A stretch of DNA of 64,000 nt from CAIXQW01 sp046049675 (GTDB lineage: Bacteria; Bacteroidota; Bacteroidia; Chitinophagales; Chitinophagaceae): positions 1 through 64,000 of the forward strand of contig JBJORA010000004.1 of the NCBI GenBank assembly GCA_046049675.1, given 5' to 3'. The position numbers were made by a program, and so were the translations under genes. The notes below the pieces were generated by a model. The model was not told where the DNA came from. It made no database searches and was given only the letters and a program-made list of their open reading frames with translations. Shown piece by piece: positions 35,305-44,438 of this stretch. The first letter of the stretch is position 1. Each line of letters begins with the position of its first letter.

Positions 35305-37028
35305 GCCTTTTGCTCGTATCTCTTTTTGCGGAAAAACCAAAACAAACTACCTGCAATAATGCAAATGGCTATTGGCAAACTAATATTGATAATCTGCCAC
35401 ATCGTACGTTGCTCTGCTACTTTATCGGAATCTAACAAACGCAATTTCACGTCTTTATTGCGCGCAGCCAATAGATTATTGTCGTTGGTCAAATATTCTA
35501 AACAGTTCAATAAAAATGTTTTATTGGCAAAGTTCTCGCGACTGTAACGATAGAAACCCATTTCTAATGGCCCTTGGCGTTGGCTATAGTCGTTTAGAAT
35601 AATATCTGCATCGGCTGCCACAATCATTTTGTTTTGCGGCGATTCTTTTTTGATTTCTTTCTTAAGGCTGTCGCGATACACGTTTACAAAAGCATCGTCA
35701 AAAGTTACGGTTTCGTACAAACTTCTAAACTTACCTTCTATACAAATAGCAGTTGGCAAATGTTTCTTGGTAAACAAAGCAGGATTGAGTGCGTATTGCA
35801 AGCTGTTAAGATTTACTGTAAGTGGCGTACCAAGTGCGCGGCTTTTCATACTGGTTGATAGTAACACCGTTTTGGTAGTGCTTGGCGTTGTAATCGTATC
35901 TATGGTGCTGCAAAACTTACTCATTACTGCATCCATATTATTCACGATTGGATGCTTACTCATAGGTGTAAATACCGGAAAGTAAACCCACTTATACAAG
36001 CTTTGTTGCGACTGATTATTTTGTTGGCCCGTTACAACTGGTATAGGATTGGCTTCTAAATCTTCAACTAAATTTTTATTGATGCGTGCACCATATTTAA
36101 AGAGCAAGTCATCTAGATTAAGTTCATAAGGCAATACGGTGTAGCTCGGTGCATTTTGCAAAGTGTCCATGCTAACATTGCATTGATCTATAAACCACAG
36201 CACTTTGCCACCATGCATTACATACTGGTCTATTTTGAATTTGTCTTTTTCGCTAAACGCTTGTGTCGGCTTGCAAATAATGGCACATTTATATGCAGGA
36301 CTAATTTCGTAGGTACGGGTAAGATCTATTGTGTCTAGCTTGTACATACCTTCCAAGGTTAAAAGCGCATCAATTGTATTATTACCGATTGCTTCGCCAT
36401 GGCCAAGTACATAGGCAATTTGATCGCGCTCTGGTTGAAACAATTGTTGCGCCGTACTTGCTAATTTGTATTCTAATACACTAGCACTGTAATTAAGAAT
36501 CGCACCTTGGTCCATGCCAGTGTGATACTCAAACAATGGTACTGTAAATTCTTTACCATTACCACTTACAAAAGCATAAGGAAAAACGATCTGCTCCTCT
36601 GTTTTTTGCTTACCATCTAATTGATTACTAATTGGACGTGGCACAGCACCCTTAGCTTCAAGCGATTTGTATAGTTCTTGTAACTCTTTGCCTGACTTGC
36701 CTTCTATCGGATCGGTAAATTCGTAAGACAATTTATTGCCGCTGATGTCGCGAAAACGACTTAGCATATCACGCGTTGAGGCACGCAGTTTTTCGAAGTG
36801 TGCTGGTACACCTGTTTTGAGCAAAACCTTCACATGAACTGGTTCTTTTAATTCGCGCAAAAACTTTTTAGTAGCAGGCGTTACGCTAAATCTTTTTTCT
36901 TGTGTAAGATCAAAGCTAGCATGTACATAATTGCTTAATACGTTTACACCTATCAATAGTGCAACCACAAGCAACAAACTCAATAGTGCTTTTTGTTTAT
37001 TATTACTCTTTAGAGAAATTTTGCTCAT
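35301..37028 (-). CDS. gldG: Gliding motility-associated ABC transporter substrate-binding protein GldG
   Basis: A 575-residue inner-membrane protein. An N-terminal transmembrane helix (about 14-32), a large periplasmic domain with GldG-family sequences (FSVTPATKKFLRELKEPVHV, LSYEFTDPIEGKSG, IAYVLGHGEAIGNN and VLWFIDQCNV), and a C-terminal transmembrane helix (about 547-568). With GldF and the ATPase GldA it forms an ABC-type complex required for gliding in Flavobacterium johnsoniae; the transported substrate is unknown. It is 9 bases after gldF. gldA is not in the window. Confidence 0.92.
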   Translation of the reverse strand: MSKISLKSNNKQKALLSLLLVVALLIGVNVLSNYVHASFDLTQEKRFSVTPATKKFLRELKEPVHVKVLLKTGVPAHFEKLRASTRDMLSRFRDISGNKLSYEFTDPIEGKSGKELQELYKSLEAKGAVPRPISNQLDGKQKTEEQIVFPYAFVSGNGKEFTVPLFEYHTGMDQGAILNYSASVLEYKLASTAQQLFQPERDQIAYVLGHGEAIGNNTIDALLTLEGMYKLDTIDLTRTYEISPAYKCAIICKPTQAFSEKDKFKIDQYVMHGGKVLWFIDQCNVSMDTLQNAPSYTVLPYELNLDDLLFKYGARINKNLVEDLEANPIPVVTGQQNNQSQQSLYKWVYFPVFTPMSKHPIVNNMDAVMSKFCSTIDTITTPSTTKTVLLSTSMKSRALGTPLTVNLNSLQYALNPALFTKKHLPTAICIEGKFRSLYETVTFDDAFVNVYRDSLKKEIKKESPQNKMIVAADADIILNDYSQRQGPLEMGFYRYSRENFANKTFLLNCLEYLTNDNNLLAARNKDVKLRLLDSDKVAEQRTMWQIINISLPIAICIIAGSLFWFFRKKRYEQKA

Positions 37029-37037
37029 ACCCTTTGT

Positions 37038-37778
37038 TTACTTCTTCTCCCAGTTTCTGCTACGCAAAGCAAGCTGCGTACTTAAAATAAAAATAATTGC
37101 AACTGTAGCAAAATAGACTACCTCGCGTGTATCGATATAGCCTTTGCTAATATTGTAATAGTGAAATTGCATGCCAATTTTACTGAGTAGTAAATCAATG
37201 GTACCACGAAATGCAGGCATGGCGCTTATGCTTTCAAAACCTTGGTACAATAAAAAGCATGCAACTAAACTCGTTAAAAAACTCACCACTTGATTTTGTG
37301 TAAGCGCACTACAAAACATACCAACTGCTGCAAAAGAACTTGCCAAACACATTAGCCCAATATACGAACCAATAATACCGCCACTATCTAGGCTATGCCC
37401 TTCTTGCTTCAAATTGTAAAGTGTAAGGATATAGAGCAAGGTTGGTAAAATTGCTAGTGCCACTAATACAATGGCTGCAAAATATTTACCAAGAATAACA
37501 TCTAAATCGCGCAAGGGTTTGGTGAAAAGAATTTCTAAAGTGCCACTTCTTCTTTCTTCGGGAAAAGTACGCATGGTGATGGCTGGAATTAAAAACAGTA
37601 GCATCCATGGCGCTAGGTCAAAAAACTTCTCCATGGTGGCATAACCATAGTCAAGCTGATTAGAGTCGGGTAATACCCACATAAACAAGCCTGTAATCAC
37701 GAGAAATACGATAATTACGACATAACCTACAATGCTGCTAAAAAAGCTTTTGATTTCCTTTAAGAATACGCTCCTCAT
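37038..37778 (-). CDS. gldF: Gliding motility-associated ABC transporter permease GldF
   Basis: A 246-residue ABC-2-type permease with about six transmembrane helices. RSVFLKEIKSFFSSIVGYVV is the family's N-terminus, and MRTFPEERRSGTLEILFTKP is the cytosolic coupling motif seen in ABC-2 permeases. I chose the ATG at 37778, because homologues start there and a -7 box occupies the upstream extension. It is the first gene of gldF-gldG-DUF4340. Confidence 0.92.
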   Translation of the reverse strand: MRSVFLKEIKSFFSSIVGYVVIIVFLVITGLFMWVLPDSNQLDYGYATMEKFFDLAPWMLLFLIPAITMRTFPEERRSGTLEILFTKPLRDLDVILGKYFAAIVLVALAILPTLLYILTLYNLKQEGHSLDSGGIIGSYIGLMCLASSFAAVGMFCSALTQNQVVSFLTSLVACFLLYQGFESISAMPAFRGTIDLLLSKIGMQFHYYNISKGYIDTREVVYFATVAIIFILSTQLALRSRNWEKK

Positions 37779-37787
37779 GTGCGAGCG

Positions 37788-37795
37788 CAAAAATA
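37788..37795 (-). promoter_or_regulatory. -7 element of gldFG
   Basis: TATTTTTG on the minus strand, 9 bases before the gldF ATG; no clear -33 box. Confidence 0.45.
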
Positions 37796-37896
37796 CGCTA
37801 TACACATGGTGATTGGTGCATAATTAGCAACGATTTACAAATTATGAGGATTTGTTGACAAAGACGGAATAATGTTTATTGCATGTCGCACCTGTT

Positions 37897-37972
37897 AAGG
37901 AGGATTTACATGTATTTATTGGCAAATGAGAGTAAGTCTCTTGAAAACTGTGTTGAATTAAAACACGAGTAA
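37897..37972 (+). CDS. Possible 20-residue micro-ORF with consensus Shine-Dalgarno
   Basis: AAGGAGG (37897-37903) lies 6 bases before an ATG at 37910. The ORF (MYLLANESKSLENCVELKHE) ends at 37972. Such a Shine-Dalgarno is unusual in Bacteroidota, but the ORF is short and could be chance. It sits in a 741-bp intergenic region (37779-38519) with two palindromic repeat elements and no other gene. Confidence 0.2.
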
Positions 37973-38014
37973 AGCGTCGTAAGCATGCGTAAAAAGTGTG
38001 CGCATGAGGTTCTT

Positions 38015-38040
38015 TTTCTTTTTGCTTGATCAAAAAGAAA
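38015..38040. repeat. Inverted repeat in the gldF-TonB receptor gap
   Basis: TTTCTTTTTG (38015-38024) pairs with CAAAAAGAAA (38031-38040) around CTTGAT. CATGCG/CGCATG arms (37984-38006) lie just upstream. Similar poly-T/poly-A palindromes are common intergenic elements in Bacteroidota (recollection, not searched). It could act as a two-way terminator. Confidence 0.5.
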
Positions 38041-38296
38041 CAAAAAATCAAGACTTAGAAATATGTTCGCGAAAATCAAGCTCACGCACTAGGCCACGCA
38101 GCTTAGGCGCCTTGTTTGACTTCAACTGGCAACTTTGCTTATGGGGCGCTGAACCTGCTGACACAAAGCCCAACCCTTCCTAGTGCTGTGAACTGATTTT
38201 CTGCTCCATATTTCTAGGTCGGTCCGGCTGCGCATTCGCATGCTGTTGTGTCCTGCCAATTGCAATAGTGAAATCGATGATTTGAGTCTAAAGTAC

Positions 38297-38371
38297 GCTC
38301 CAGCGGAGCCGCGCTGTTTGTAGAAATAGGTATAAAGGTTATGTCTAGCTCCGTAGGTGCTAGCTGTTAGT
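38297..38371. repeat. Palindromic intergenic repeat unit
   Basis: GCTCCAGCGGAGC (38297-38309) and AGCTCCGTAGGTGCT (38347-38361) are two short palindromes about 50 bp apart. Each is followed by CTGTT plus a G/TAG-like segment. The pair resembles a widely dispersed 'AGCTCCGTAGGAGCT' intergenic repeat of Bacteroidota and other phyla (recollection). Confidence 0.55.
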
Positions 38372-38519
38372 TCAAAAGTAGGACTATGACAATCATTATT
38401 GCAATATCTCTTAGAAATTGGTGAAGCTTAGCAGATCAATATAAAATACTAAACTCGAATGTTTGCACTTAACTATCTATAGCTAAAGATACAAATTGAC
38501 TTTTTTACGATTCACGAAG

Positions 38520-40919
38520 CTATTTAGCATTCACCCCAAAATCTATACGATAATAAAACAATGGCAAGAAACCTAATTGATAACTCTCGAAGAATGGATT
38601 GGCACTACCCTGCGCTCCAAGGTCTGGGCTATAAGTAAGCTGCAAAATATTTTTTGTGCCCCATACATTCACTAAGTCCAAACCAAATTCGTGGCTAACT
38701 CGTGGCCTATTGGCGCGATAACCCAACTTTAAGTCTTGCCTAAAGTAATTTTTGAATTGCAGCGTATTGCGCAAACTATCTATTATAACCATATCGCCTA
38801 AAGCAGTACTTGCAGCTACATCTGGCGGACTATATAATTGCCCACCAGCATAACTAACTTTAGTGCCAAGTATTAAAGTGTTGTTTTTGCCAATCGGAAG
38901 GTTGTAACCAAACAATCCATTGGTGATAAAACGGCTATCGTAATCTGTGCTGCGATATACGCCATCGCGGCCACGCGCTTTACTGCGATAAAAAGTACCG
39001 TTCAGTAAATAGTAAAAGTTATTCTTAAAACTTCTGTTTAGTGTCAGCTCTACACCATAATTGTAAGCTGTGCCTTCATTAACCAAAGTGTCGGGAAAAA
39101 CTCTACTAAAATTCCCGCCTTGGTTAACAGCACTAAAGCTACTACCAGGCCTTAACTCAATTGGCACATTAAATAAGTATTGATAGTAGGTTTCAACACG
39201 CACGCCCAAGGCTTTTGTAATGGCATGATCGTAGCCAACAACAAAATGGTGCGTGCGGGTAAAGCCCATTTTAGTATTGTGAAGCGGGCGGCTTACTGTA
39301 TCTGGCATTTGCGCAAAGTATTGATACAACTGCTGCATTTGACTGTGCAAGCCATAGCCTGCTGTAAGGTTGCCATTAGCACTTGCATTGTATCGTAATC
39401 CAATACGTGGTTCTATACTTCCACAACCATTGTGCGATAATATTTGCCCATGCAAGCCCGGTGTAATAGTTAGCTTATCGTTCGGGCGAAACTTTATTTG
39501 CGCATAAGCTTGTGCAAGATTGGTACTGCCATCGTAATTGTTCCGTTGTAACCATTCTATTCGCGTTGGCGGATACTGGCGGCTGCTGTCAACAAAATGA
39601 ACACTATAGTAGTTATTGACAATGCCAGCTTTGAACGTAAGGTTGCTACTGATTTTGTTGATGTAAGCCAAGTGCGCATGAAGCGTGTTGATTTTGTAAT
39701 CGTAATACAAAATCGGTTTTAAGCCAGTAACCTGCTCTAAGCTATCGCGAAAAACTTTTTCGTGTACAGCATTAACGTTGCTGCTACTATAAGCCAAACT
39801 AAGTTTGGTGTAGCTTGTTGCATTGATTTGATGTTGTACTGTAGTGCCAAGTATGGCCAAATTGCTTTTGAAGTATTGGTCTCTATCGTTTTCGCCATAT
39901 AGTTCGCTTGGAATAGAATCTATATTGCTTACAATAAGATCAATTTTACTTGTACCAGCTAAACCCCAAATGCCGATTTTTGTTTTACTATTTACCGGCA
40001 AGTTTATCTTAAACGAACCATCCATATAAGCAGGCACAGAATTGGTGCCAATCTTAATATTCAAGCTTTCAAATAGCTTAAGTGTACTATACCTGTAGTT
40101 TAATAAAAAGCTACTTCCTTTCTTTTTGTTTAGCGGACCTTCTGCACCAATTTCTGTGCCTAGAAAACCAAACTGTCCTGTAAACTCGTAGCGCGATGTA
40201 TTGCCATTTCTTAAATTGAGATCAAAAACAGAACTCGTACTATTGCCATACTCTGCAGGAAAAGCACCCATATAAAATTCGCTATTGGCTAACATTTTAT
40301 TATTGAGCATACTTACAGGCCCGCCCGTTGTGCCCGGCACATTAAAGTGGTTTGGGTTGGGAATATCTACACCTTCTAAACGCCACAAAACACCTTGAGG
40401 ACTATTGCCACGCACTACAATATCGTTACGGCTATCGTCGGCACCTTGTACACCTGCAAAATTGCTAGCCATACGTGCAGGATCGCCACGACTACCAGCA
40501 TAACGCTCTGTTTCTTGCACATCAAACATACGTGTGCTAACCACAGCCATTTCGTTTAGCACTTTCTTTTTTGCCTTAACAGATATGCCACTTATTTGCG
40601 TAGGAATATCTTCCAACTCTATATTTAGAATAGTTTGACGCGCGCTTGCAACCACAACATCTTGTGCAGTAAATGCGCGGTGCTTGTCGTGGGTAAACAT
40701 TACAATATGGGTTCCTACTGGCACATCTGCAAGTACATAATTGCCAAGATTGTCGCTAGTAGTGCTAATGCTTTCTTGCGCCGCAAGTTTTACCACTACA
40801 CCTGCTACAGGCGACTTGGTATCTTTATCTACAATTGTACCTTTTATAGATTGGGTTATTTGCGCTGAGCCTAGAAGGCTAAATGCTAGTAAAGCAAGTA
40901 GGCAGACTATTTTTTGCAT
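38520..40919 (-). CDS. TonB-dependent outer-membrane receptor
   Basis: A 799-residue receptor for import across the outer membrane. It has a signal peptide (1 to about 20, ending GSAQ), a carboxypeptidase-regulatory-like (CarboxypepD_reg) domain (about 23-105; GTIVDKDTKSPVAGVVVKL), a plug domain (about 120-220; GVQGADDSRNDIVVRGN), and a 22-strand-type beta barrel. The barrel ends in an aromatic strand (FYYRIDFGVNAK). No SusD partner is adjacent, so the substrate is not obvious. Start placed at 40919, where the signal peptide begins (MQKIVCLLALLAF), rather than 12 codons upstream. Confidence 0.92.
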   Translation of the reverse strand: MQKIVCLLALLAFSLLGSAQITQSIKGTIVDKDTKSPVAGVVVKLAAQESISTTSDNLGNYVLADVPVGTHIVMFTHDKHRAFTAQDVVVASARQTILNIELEDIPTQISGISVKAKKKVLNEMAVVSTRMFDVQETERYAGSRGDPARMASNFAGVQGADDSRNDIVVRGNSPQGVLWRLEGVDIPNPNHFNVPGTTGGPVSMLNNKMLANSEFYMGAFPAEYGNSTSSVFDLNLRNGNTSRYEFTGQFGFLGTEIGAEGPLNKKKGSSFLLNYRYSTLKLFESLNIKIGTNSVPAYMDGSFKINLPVNSKTKIGIWGLAGTSKIDLIVSNIDSIPSELYGENDRDQYFKSNLAILGTTVQHQINATSYTKLSLAYSSSNVNAVHEKVFRDSLEQVTGLKPILYYDYKINTLHAHLAYINKISSNLTFKAGIVNNYYSVHFVDSSRQYPPTRIEWLQRNNYDGSTNLAQAYAQIKFRPNDKLTITPGLHGQILSHNGCGSIEPRIGLRYNASANGNLTAGYGLHSQMQQLYQYFAQMPDTVSRPLHNTKMGFTRTHHFVVGYDHAITKALGVRVETYYQYLFNVPIELRPGSSFSAVNQGGNFSRVFPDTLVNEGTAYNYGVELTLNRSFKNNFYYLLNGTFYRSKARGRDGVYRSTDYDSRFITNGLFGYNLPIGKNNTLILGTKVSYAGGQLYSPPDVAASTALGDMVIIDSLRNTLQFKNYFRQDLKLGYRANRPRVSHEFGLDLVNVWGTKNILQLTYSPDLGAQGSANPFFESYQLGFLPLFYYRIDFGVNAK

Positions 40920-41041
40920 GCGTAAAACTAAGTAAAATAAGCTAGAAGCAAGCAAAAAAGCATTTGTGCAGCTGCGATTCTAGCAAAATAATTGTGCAGA
41001 CATATTGCTTAAGCTTTGATATACAAGAAACACAGGTACAT

Positions 41042-41323
41042 CTATTCTATTGTGGCATTGATACCTCTATCAATGATTGCTTCTGCCATAGGACGAAGTG
41101 TATCGAAACTTCCTTTGCGCACATCGCACTTGCCTGTATAGTGAATGAGATTGGTGCACTGCTCTGCCTGTGTACGTGTGTGCTTACACACTTTGATGAG
41201 CGTATCTATCACGTGGTCAAACGTATTAACATCGTCGTTCCACACAATCAAAAAATGATTGTCTGATACAAGTTCTTCTACGAGTAGTTCTTCTTGCTGA
41301 TGTTGCTTATGCGTTTTAGACAT
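41042..41323 (-). CDS. clpS: ATP-dependent Clp protease adaptor ClpS
   Basis: A 93-residue adaptor that delivers N-degron substrates to ClpAP/ClpCP. HFLIVWNDDVNTFDHVIDTL contains the family's N-end-rule pocket and ClpA-binding segment. CTNLIHYTGKCDVRKG is the second conserved strand-helix region. The start is the ATG at 41323; an in-frame TTG lies four codons earlier. It begins 12 bases after the stop of the large upstream gene, with its own -7 box inside that gene's last codons. Confidence 0.93.
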   Translation of the reverse strand: MSKTHKQHQQEELLVEELVSDNHFLIVWNDDVNTFDHVIDTLIKVCKHTRTQAEQCTNLIHYTGKCDVRKGSFDTLRPMAEAIIDRGINATIE

Positions 41324-41335
41324 GTGTAATTGCAA

Positions 41336-44158
41336 TTATGGCAAAAGTACAATTTTCTTGCAAATTCGCTTTTGTGCACCGTCAGTTAATTCGATGATGT
41401 AATTACCTCTCGCCAATAAATCTGTATTAACAGTAATAAAATCGCGTTCTCCATTGAGGTTAGCGTATTCTGCCCTGCGCACAACTTTGCCATCAGTAGC
41501 GTACATAATGATGGTTGCTGTGGTGCTACCCCACTTATCTAGCTTTATATTAGTAAAACTACTTGTTGGGTTTGGATAGATAGACATTTGCATCGTGGTA
41601 GCGGTATCTATACCTGGCACACGATATTCGCGAATAAAGGTGCCTTTACCATGCGTACTAACAGCAACTGTATAATCGCTATTGCGATGTGTTACATAGT
41701 TACATACAGTTGTACCAATAGAACCTGTAGCCTCTTGCACCCATACTGTACTATCTTTACTAAGCACATTGCCTGGCTTGAGCACTTGCGTCGTGTACAA
41801 ACCAACACTCGTTGCAGCAAAATAACGTTTGCTACCGTCCGGCATGGTAAACATATCTACGCAACGTATACTTGGCGCCACACCAGATGGGTTTGTATTT
41901 TTTTCGAGATTGCCGGCACATATCTTCCAAGTAGTACCTGCATCTTCCGAATAAAACATACTTGTCAAACCGTAGTTACTGTAAACCACAATTACTTTAT
42001 TGGCGTCTTTATCGTCAATACAAATACTACTCACATAAGCACTTGAATTATTACCTGCACTTGGCAAAGGCGGCTTAGTTAGTTTAGTCATTACCGGTGC
42101 ATTGGTATTGGCATTGTCAATTCTAAACACATCTCTATTGTTTGTACCAATGTAAACAATATTGGCATTGTTTCTAGATACTGCAATACTTGTAATCTGA
42201 CCTTTTGCTCCACTTGCGGTAACAGCGGTTGTAATACTATCTGGCAACCTAAACCAGCCTGTGTTTAGTTTTTCCCAAACATCATTAATTTCTATACCGC
42301 GTATATTGCTGTGGCGATAGATATACTTTCCAGCAGGCACGTACAAAATATTATCATTGTCTGGATCAACTGCATACGGATTAATAAACACATAGTCATC
42401 GTTTGTTGGTCCTTCAGGATCAATTCTGCGACGCTTGATGCGCTTGCCGTTTTCGTCTAGTTTAAAAATACCAAGCTTACCTTCTTGTGTGCTCATTAAG
42501 AAGAAATCTTTGTTAGGCGCAATGTAATTGTAAGCCCCATCACCATTAAACGGCATCGTCCATTTTTGTTGAGGATTTCTAAAATTGGTATTCACGTAAT
42601 TGCCATTGTCTTGAAAGCCACTTAGCATCCAAGAACTATAGCGTGTTGGATCAAGTGTAACGGTATAAGGCTGTGTAGTGAGATATCCATTATTGCAACT
42701 AATCCATGCCACGTTTGCAGCATTGGCATCTAGGCTAAGATGCACACCGCCGTCACTTGCGCATAGTACTTTCTTATAATCGCTTTTGAAGAACAACAAG
42801 TCATGGCAATCGGGGTGGTGATTGGGATAGATGCCAAAATTAGGTAAACTAGTAGCAGGTGCGTAACCACCAATTTGCAATGTGGTGCTGGCATCGTTAA
42901 AATCATTGGTACTTCTAAAAATATTAGTACCGGCAATAAATACGGCACCTGTTACAGGTTGTATTTTAACGTACATATCGTAACCACCTTGTACATTTAA
43001 TCTGTCAAATTTACCTGTTGTTGTATTGTGACTTGCAGGCAAGGCTTGACTCTTATCTTGCCATTGCCCACCCGCACCAGTGCCATCTCCGTTAATATAT
43101 GTGTACTTCAACAAGCTAATCCATTCGGGGTTATCTTGAAAATTGCCTGTCTTTACACCAGCAGTGTTGGTGCTATCTGCCAAAATACTAAAGAAGTAAA
43201 CTTCCTTTTCATTATTTGGATTGATACCCATTACTGTTCGGTCGTACTTGCTGATTAAGTTAACTGGTGTAATGTCCGACCAAGTTGCGCCGTTATTTGT
43301 ACTGCGATAAAAACCTCTTTTAGCACCATCACTACTTAAAGTAGCGTAAACAGTACCATCGCTTGCGACAACAACATCTGTGTAGTAACTCTGATTGCTA
43401 GTGGTCGCCAAGCTTGGGGTAAATGTAACGCCTCCATCTAAACTTCTAAAAATAAGGCCATACGCTGCTAAAAATACTACAGGTGTATCCACACGAGGTG
43501 AGCTTACAATACGCCAGCACACTTGAAACTCTGTACTAAAAGAAGCTGGGTTGCCACTAGCAGTACTCGCAATAGGCTGCCACGACTTACCACTATCAGT
43601 ACTCTTAAATGCACCATCGCCCAAATAGTATGCACCACCGCCACTAGCACTATTGCCAGCAGCCTCTCCACCAACGGCGTACCAAATATTCTCGAAACCT
43701 ACTCTTCCATCTTGACATAAGCTAATAATACCTTGATGGCTAACTGTATCACTTACGAGTGTCCAACTTTTGCCGGCATCTGTTGTGCGATAGATACCAC
43801 CGCTAACACCCGCAGCGATAAAAATATTTTCGTTAGTACGATCAATTGCTAATGCACGTGTACGGCCACCCACATTCCATGGGCCAGTACTAATCCACTC
43901 GTCTACACTACGCGTGGCACGTTGCTCTAGGTTGGCGTGGTAAAATGCCATTTCTCTTGATCGCAGATTAGCAGGAATTTCGCCCGTAGCAGGATCAGCA
44001 AGCATCATTTGCTCACGAAGTTTGTATAGCTTATCTAACTCGGTTGGATCTTCAAATGCTTTATGATAGCGTGCAGGCTGCACTTGACGCAACATCACAT
44101 AACCTAGGCCAAGCATTAGCGTAAAACTAAGGCTAGCAAGCACAATTCTTAAATTCAT
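41336..44158 (-). CDS. Secreted BNR/sialidase-like repeat protein with T9SS sorting domain
   Basis: A 940-residue exported protein with an N-terminal hydrophobic segment (about 1-24). Repeated Asp-box-like motifs mark a beta-propeller: TTDAGKSW, STDSGKSW, SLDGGVTF, STNNGATW and SEDAGTTW. The same fold occurs in Sortilin/VPS10 and BNR proteins. The last 80 residues, starting SIYPNPTSSFTNIKL, form a type A T9SS sorting domain. Enzymatic activity is not evident; Asp-box propellers are often structural or adhesive. The stop is immediately upstream of clpS. Confidence 0.82.
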   Translation of the reverse strand: MNLRIVLASLSFTLMLGLGYVMLRQVQPARYHKAFEDPTELDKLYKLREQMMLADPATGEIPANLRSREMAFYHANLEQRATRSVDEWISTGPWNVGGRTRALAIDRTNENIFIAAGVSGGIYRTTDAGKSWTLVSDTVSHQGIISLCQDGRVGFENIWYAVGGEAAGNSASGGGAYYLGDGAFKSTDSGKSWQPIASTASGNPASFSTEFQVCWRIVSSPRVDTPVVFLAAYGLIFRSLDGGVTFTPSLATTSNQSYYTDVVVASDGTVYATLSSDGAKRGFYRSTNNGATWSDITPVNLISKYDRTVMGINPNNEKEVYFFSILADSTNTAGVKTGNFQDNPEWISLLKYTYINGDGTGAGGQWQDKSQALPASHNTTTGKFDRLNVQGGYDMYVKIQPVTGAVFIAGTNIFRSTNDFNDASTTLQIGGYAPATSLPNFGIYPNHHPDCHDLLFFKSDYKKVLCASDGGVHLSLDANAANVAWISCNNGYLTTQPYTVTLDPTRYSSWMLSGFQDNGNYVNTNFRNPQQKWTMPFNGDGAYNYIAPNKDFFLMSTQEGKLGIFKLDENGKRIKRRRIDPEGPTNDDYVFINPYAVDPDNDNILYVPAGKYIYRHSNIRGIEINDVWEKLNTGWFRLPDSITTAVTASGAKGQITSIAVSRNNANIVYIGTNNRDVFRIDNANTNAPVMTKLTKPPLPSAGNNSSAYVSSICIDDKDANKVIVVYSNYGLTSMFYSEDAGTTWKICAGNLEKNTNPSGVAPSIRCVDMFTMPDGSKRYFAATSVGLYTTQVLKPGNVLSKDSTVWVQEATGSIGTTVCNYVTHRNSDYTVAVSTHGKGTFIREYRVPGIDTATTMQMSIYPNPTSSFTNIKLDKWGSTTATIIMYATDGKVVRRAEYANLNGERDFITVNTDLLARGNYIIELTDGAQKRICKKIVLLP
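41342..41349 (-). promoter_or_regulatory. -7 element of clpS
   Basis: TACTTTTG on the minus strand overlaps the final codons of the upstream gene and ends 18 bases before the clpS ATG. Confidence 0.5.
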
Positions 44159-44393
44159 CTTTATGCAGTGTGGGCACTAAATTAGGTATTTTGATGCATA
44201 TTTAGACAAGTTTGCAACTCGTAAAATTATGCAGCTGTAGTGCCGACGTTTTGATTGTCAAGCAATTAGCAGTTGGCACGTGGTACACAAGTCTAAAAAA
44301 AAAACTAATATCCTATCCACAACTACCTTAGTAACAATCTGCTTTTTGTAAGCCGCAAAAAGCCAATATAGTCTATTGACGTCCAATTCAAAA

Positions 44394-44427
44394 TTTTGCA
44401 CAAAGTATAATACTTCACCTACCTTTG
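44394..44427 (+). promoter_or_regulatory. Promoter of the SprB-repeat protein gene
   Basis: -33 TTTTG (44394-44398), 21-bp spacer, -7 TACCTTTG (44420-44427), 11 bases before the ATG at 44439. Confidence 0.7.
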
Positions 44428-44438
44428 CGATAACAGAT

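Noticed and set aside
37779..37805. Nine-codon N-terminal extension of gldF
   Set aside because: Family members start at MRSVFLKE-like sequence; the extension overlaps a promoter box.
37842..38183. Short ORFs of about 60-70 codons in the gldF-TonB receptor gap
   Set aside because: They run through palindromic repeats and lack initiation signals or recognisable domains.
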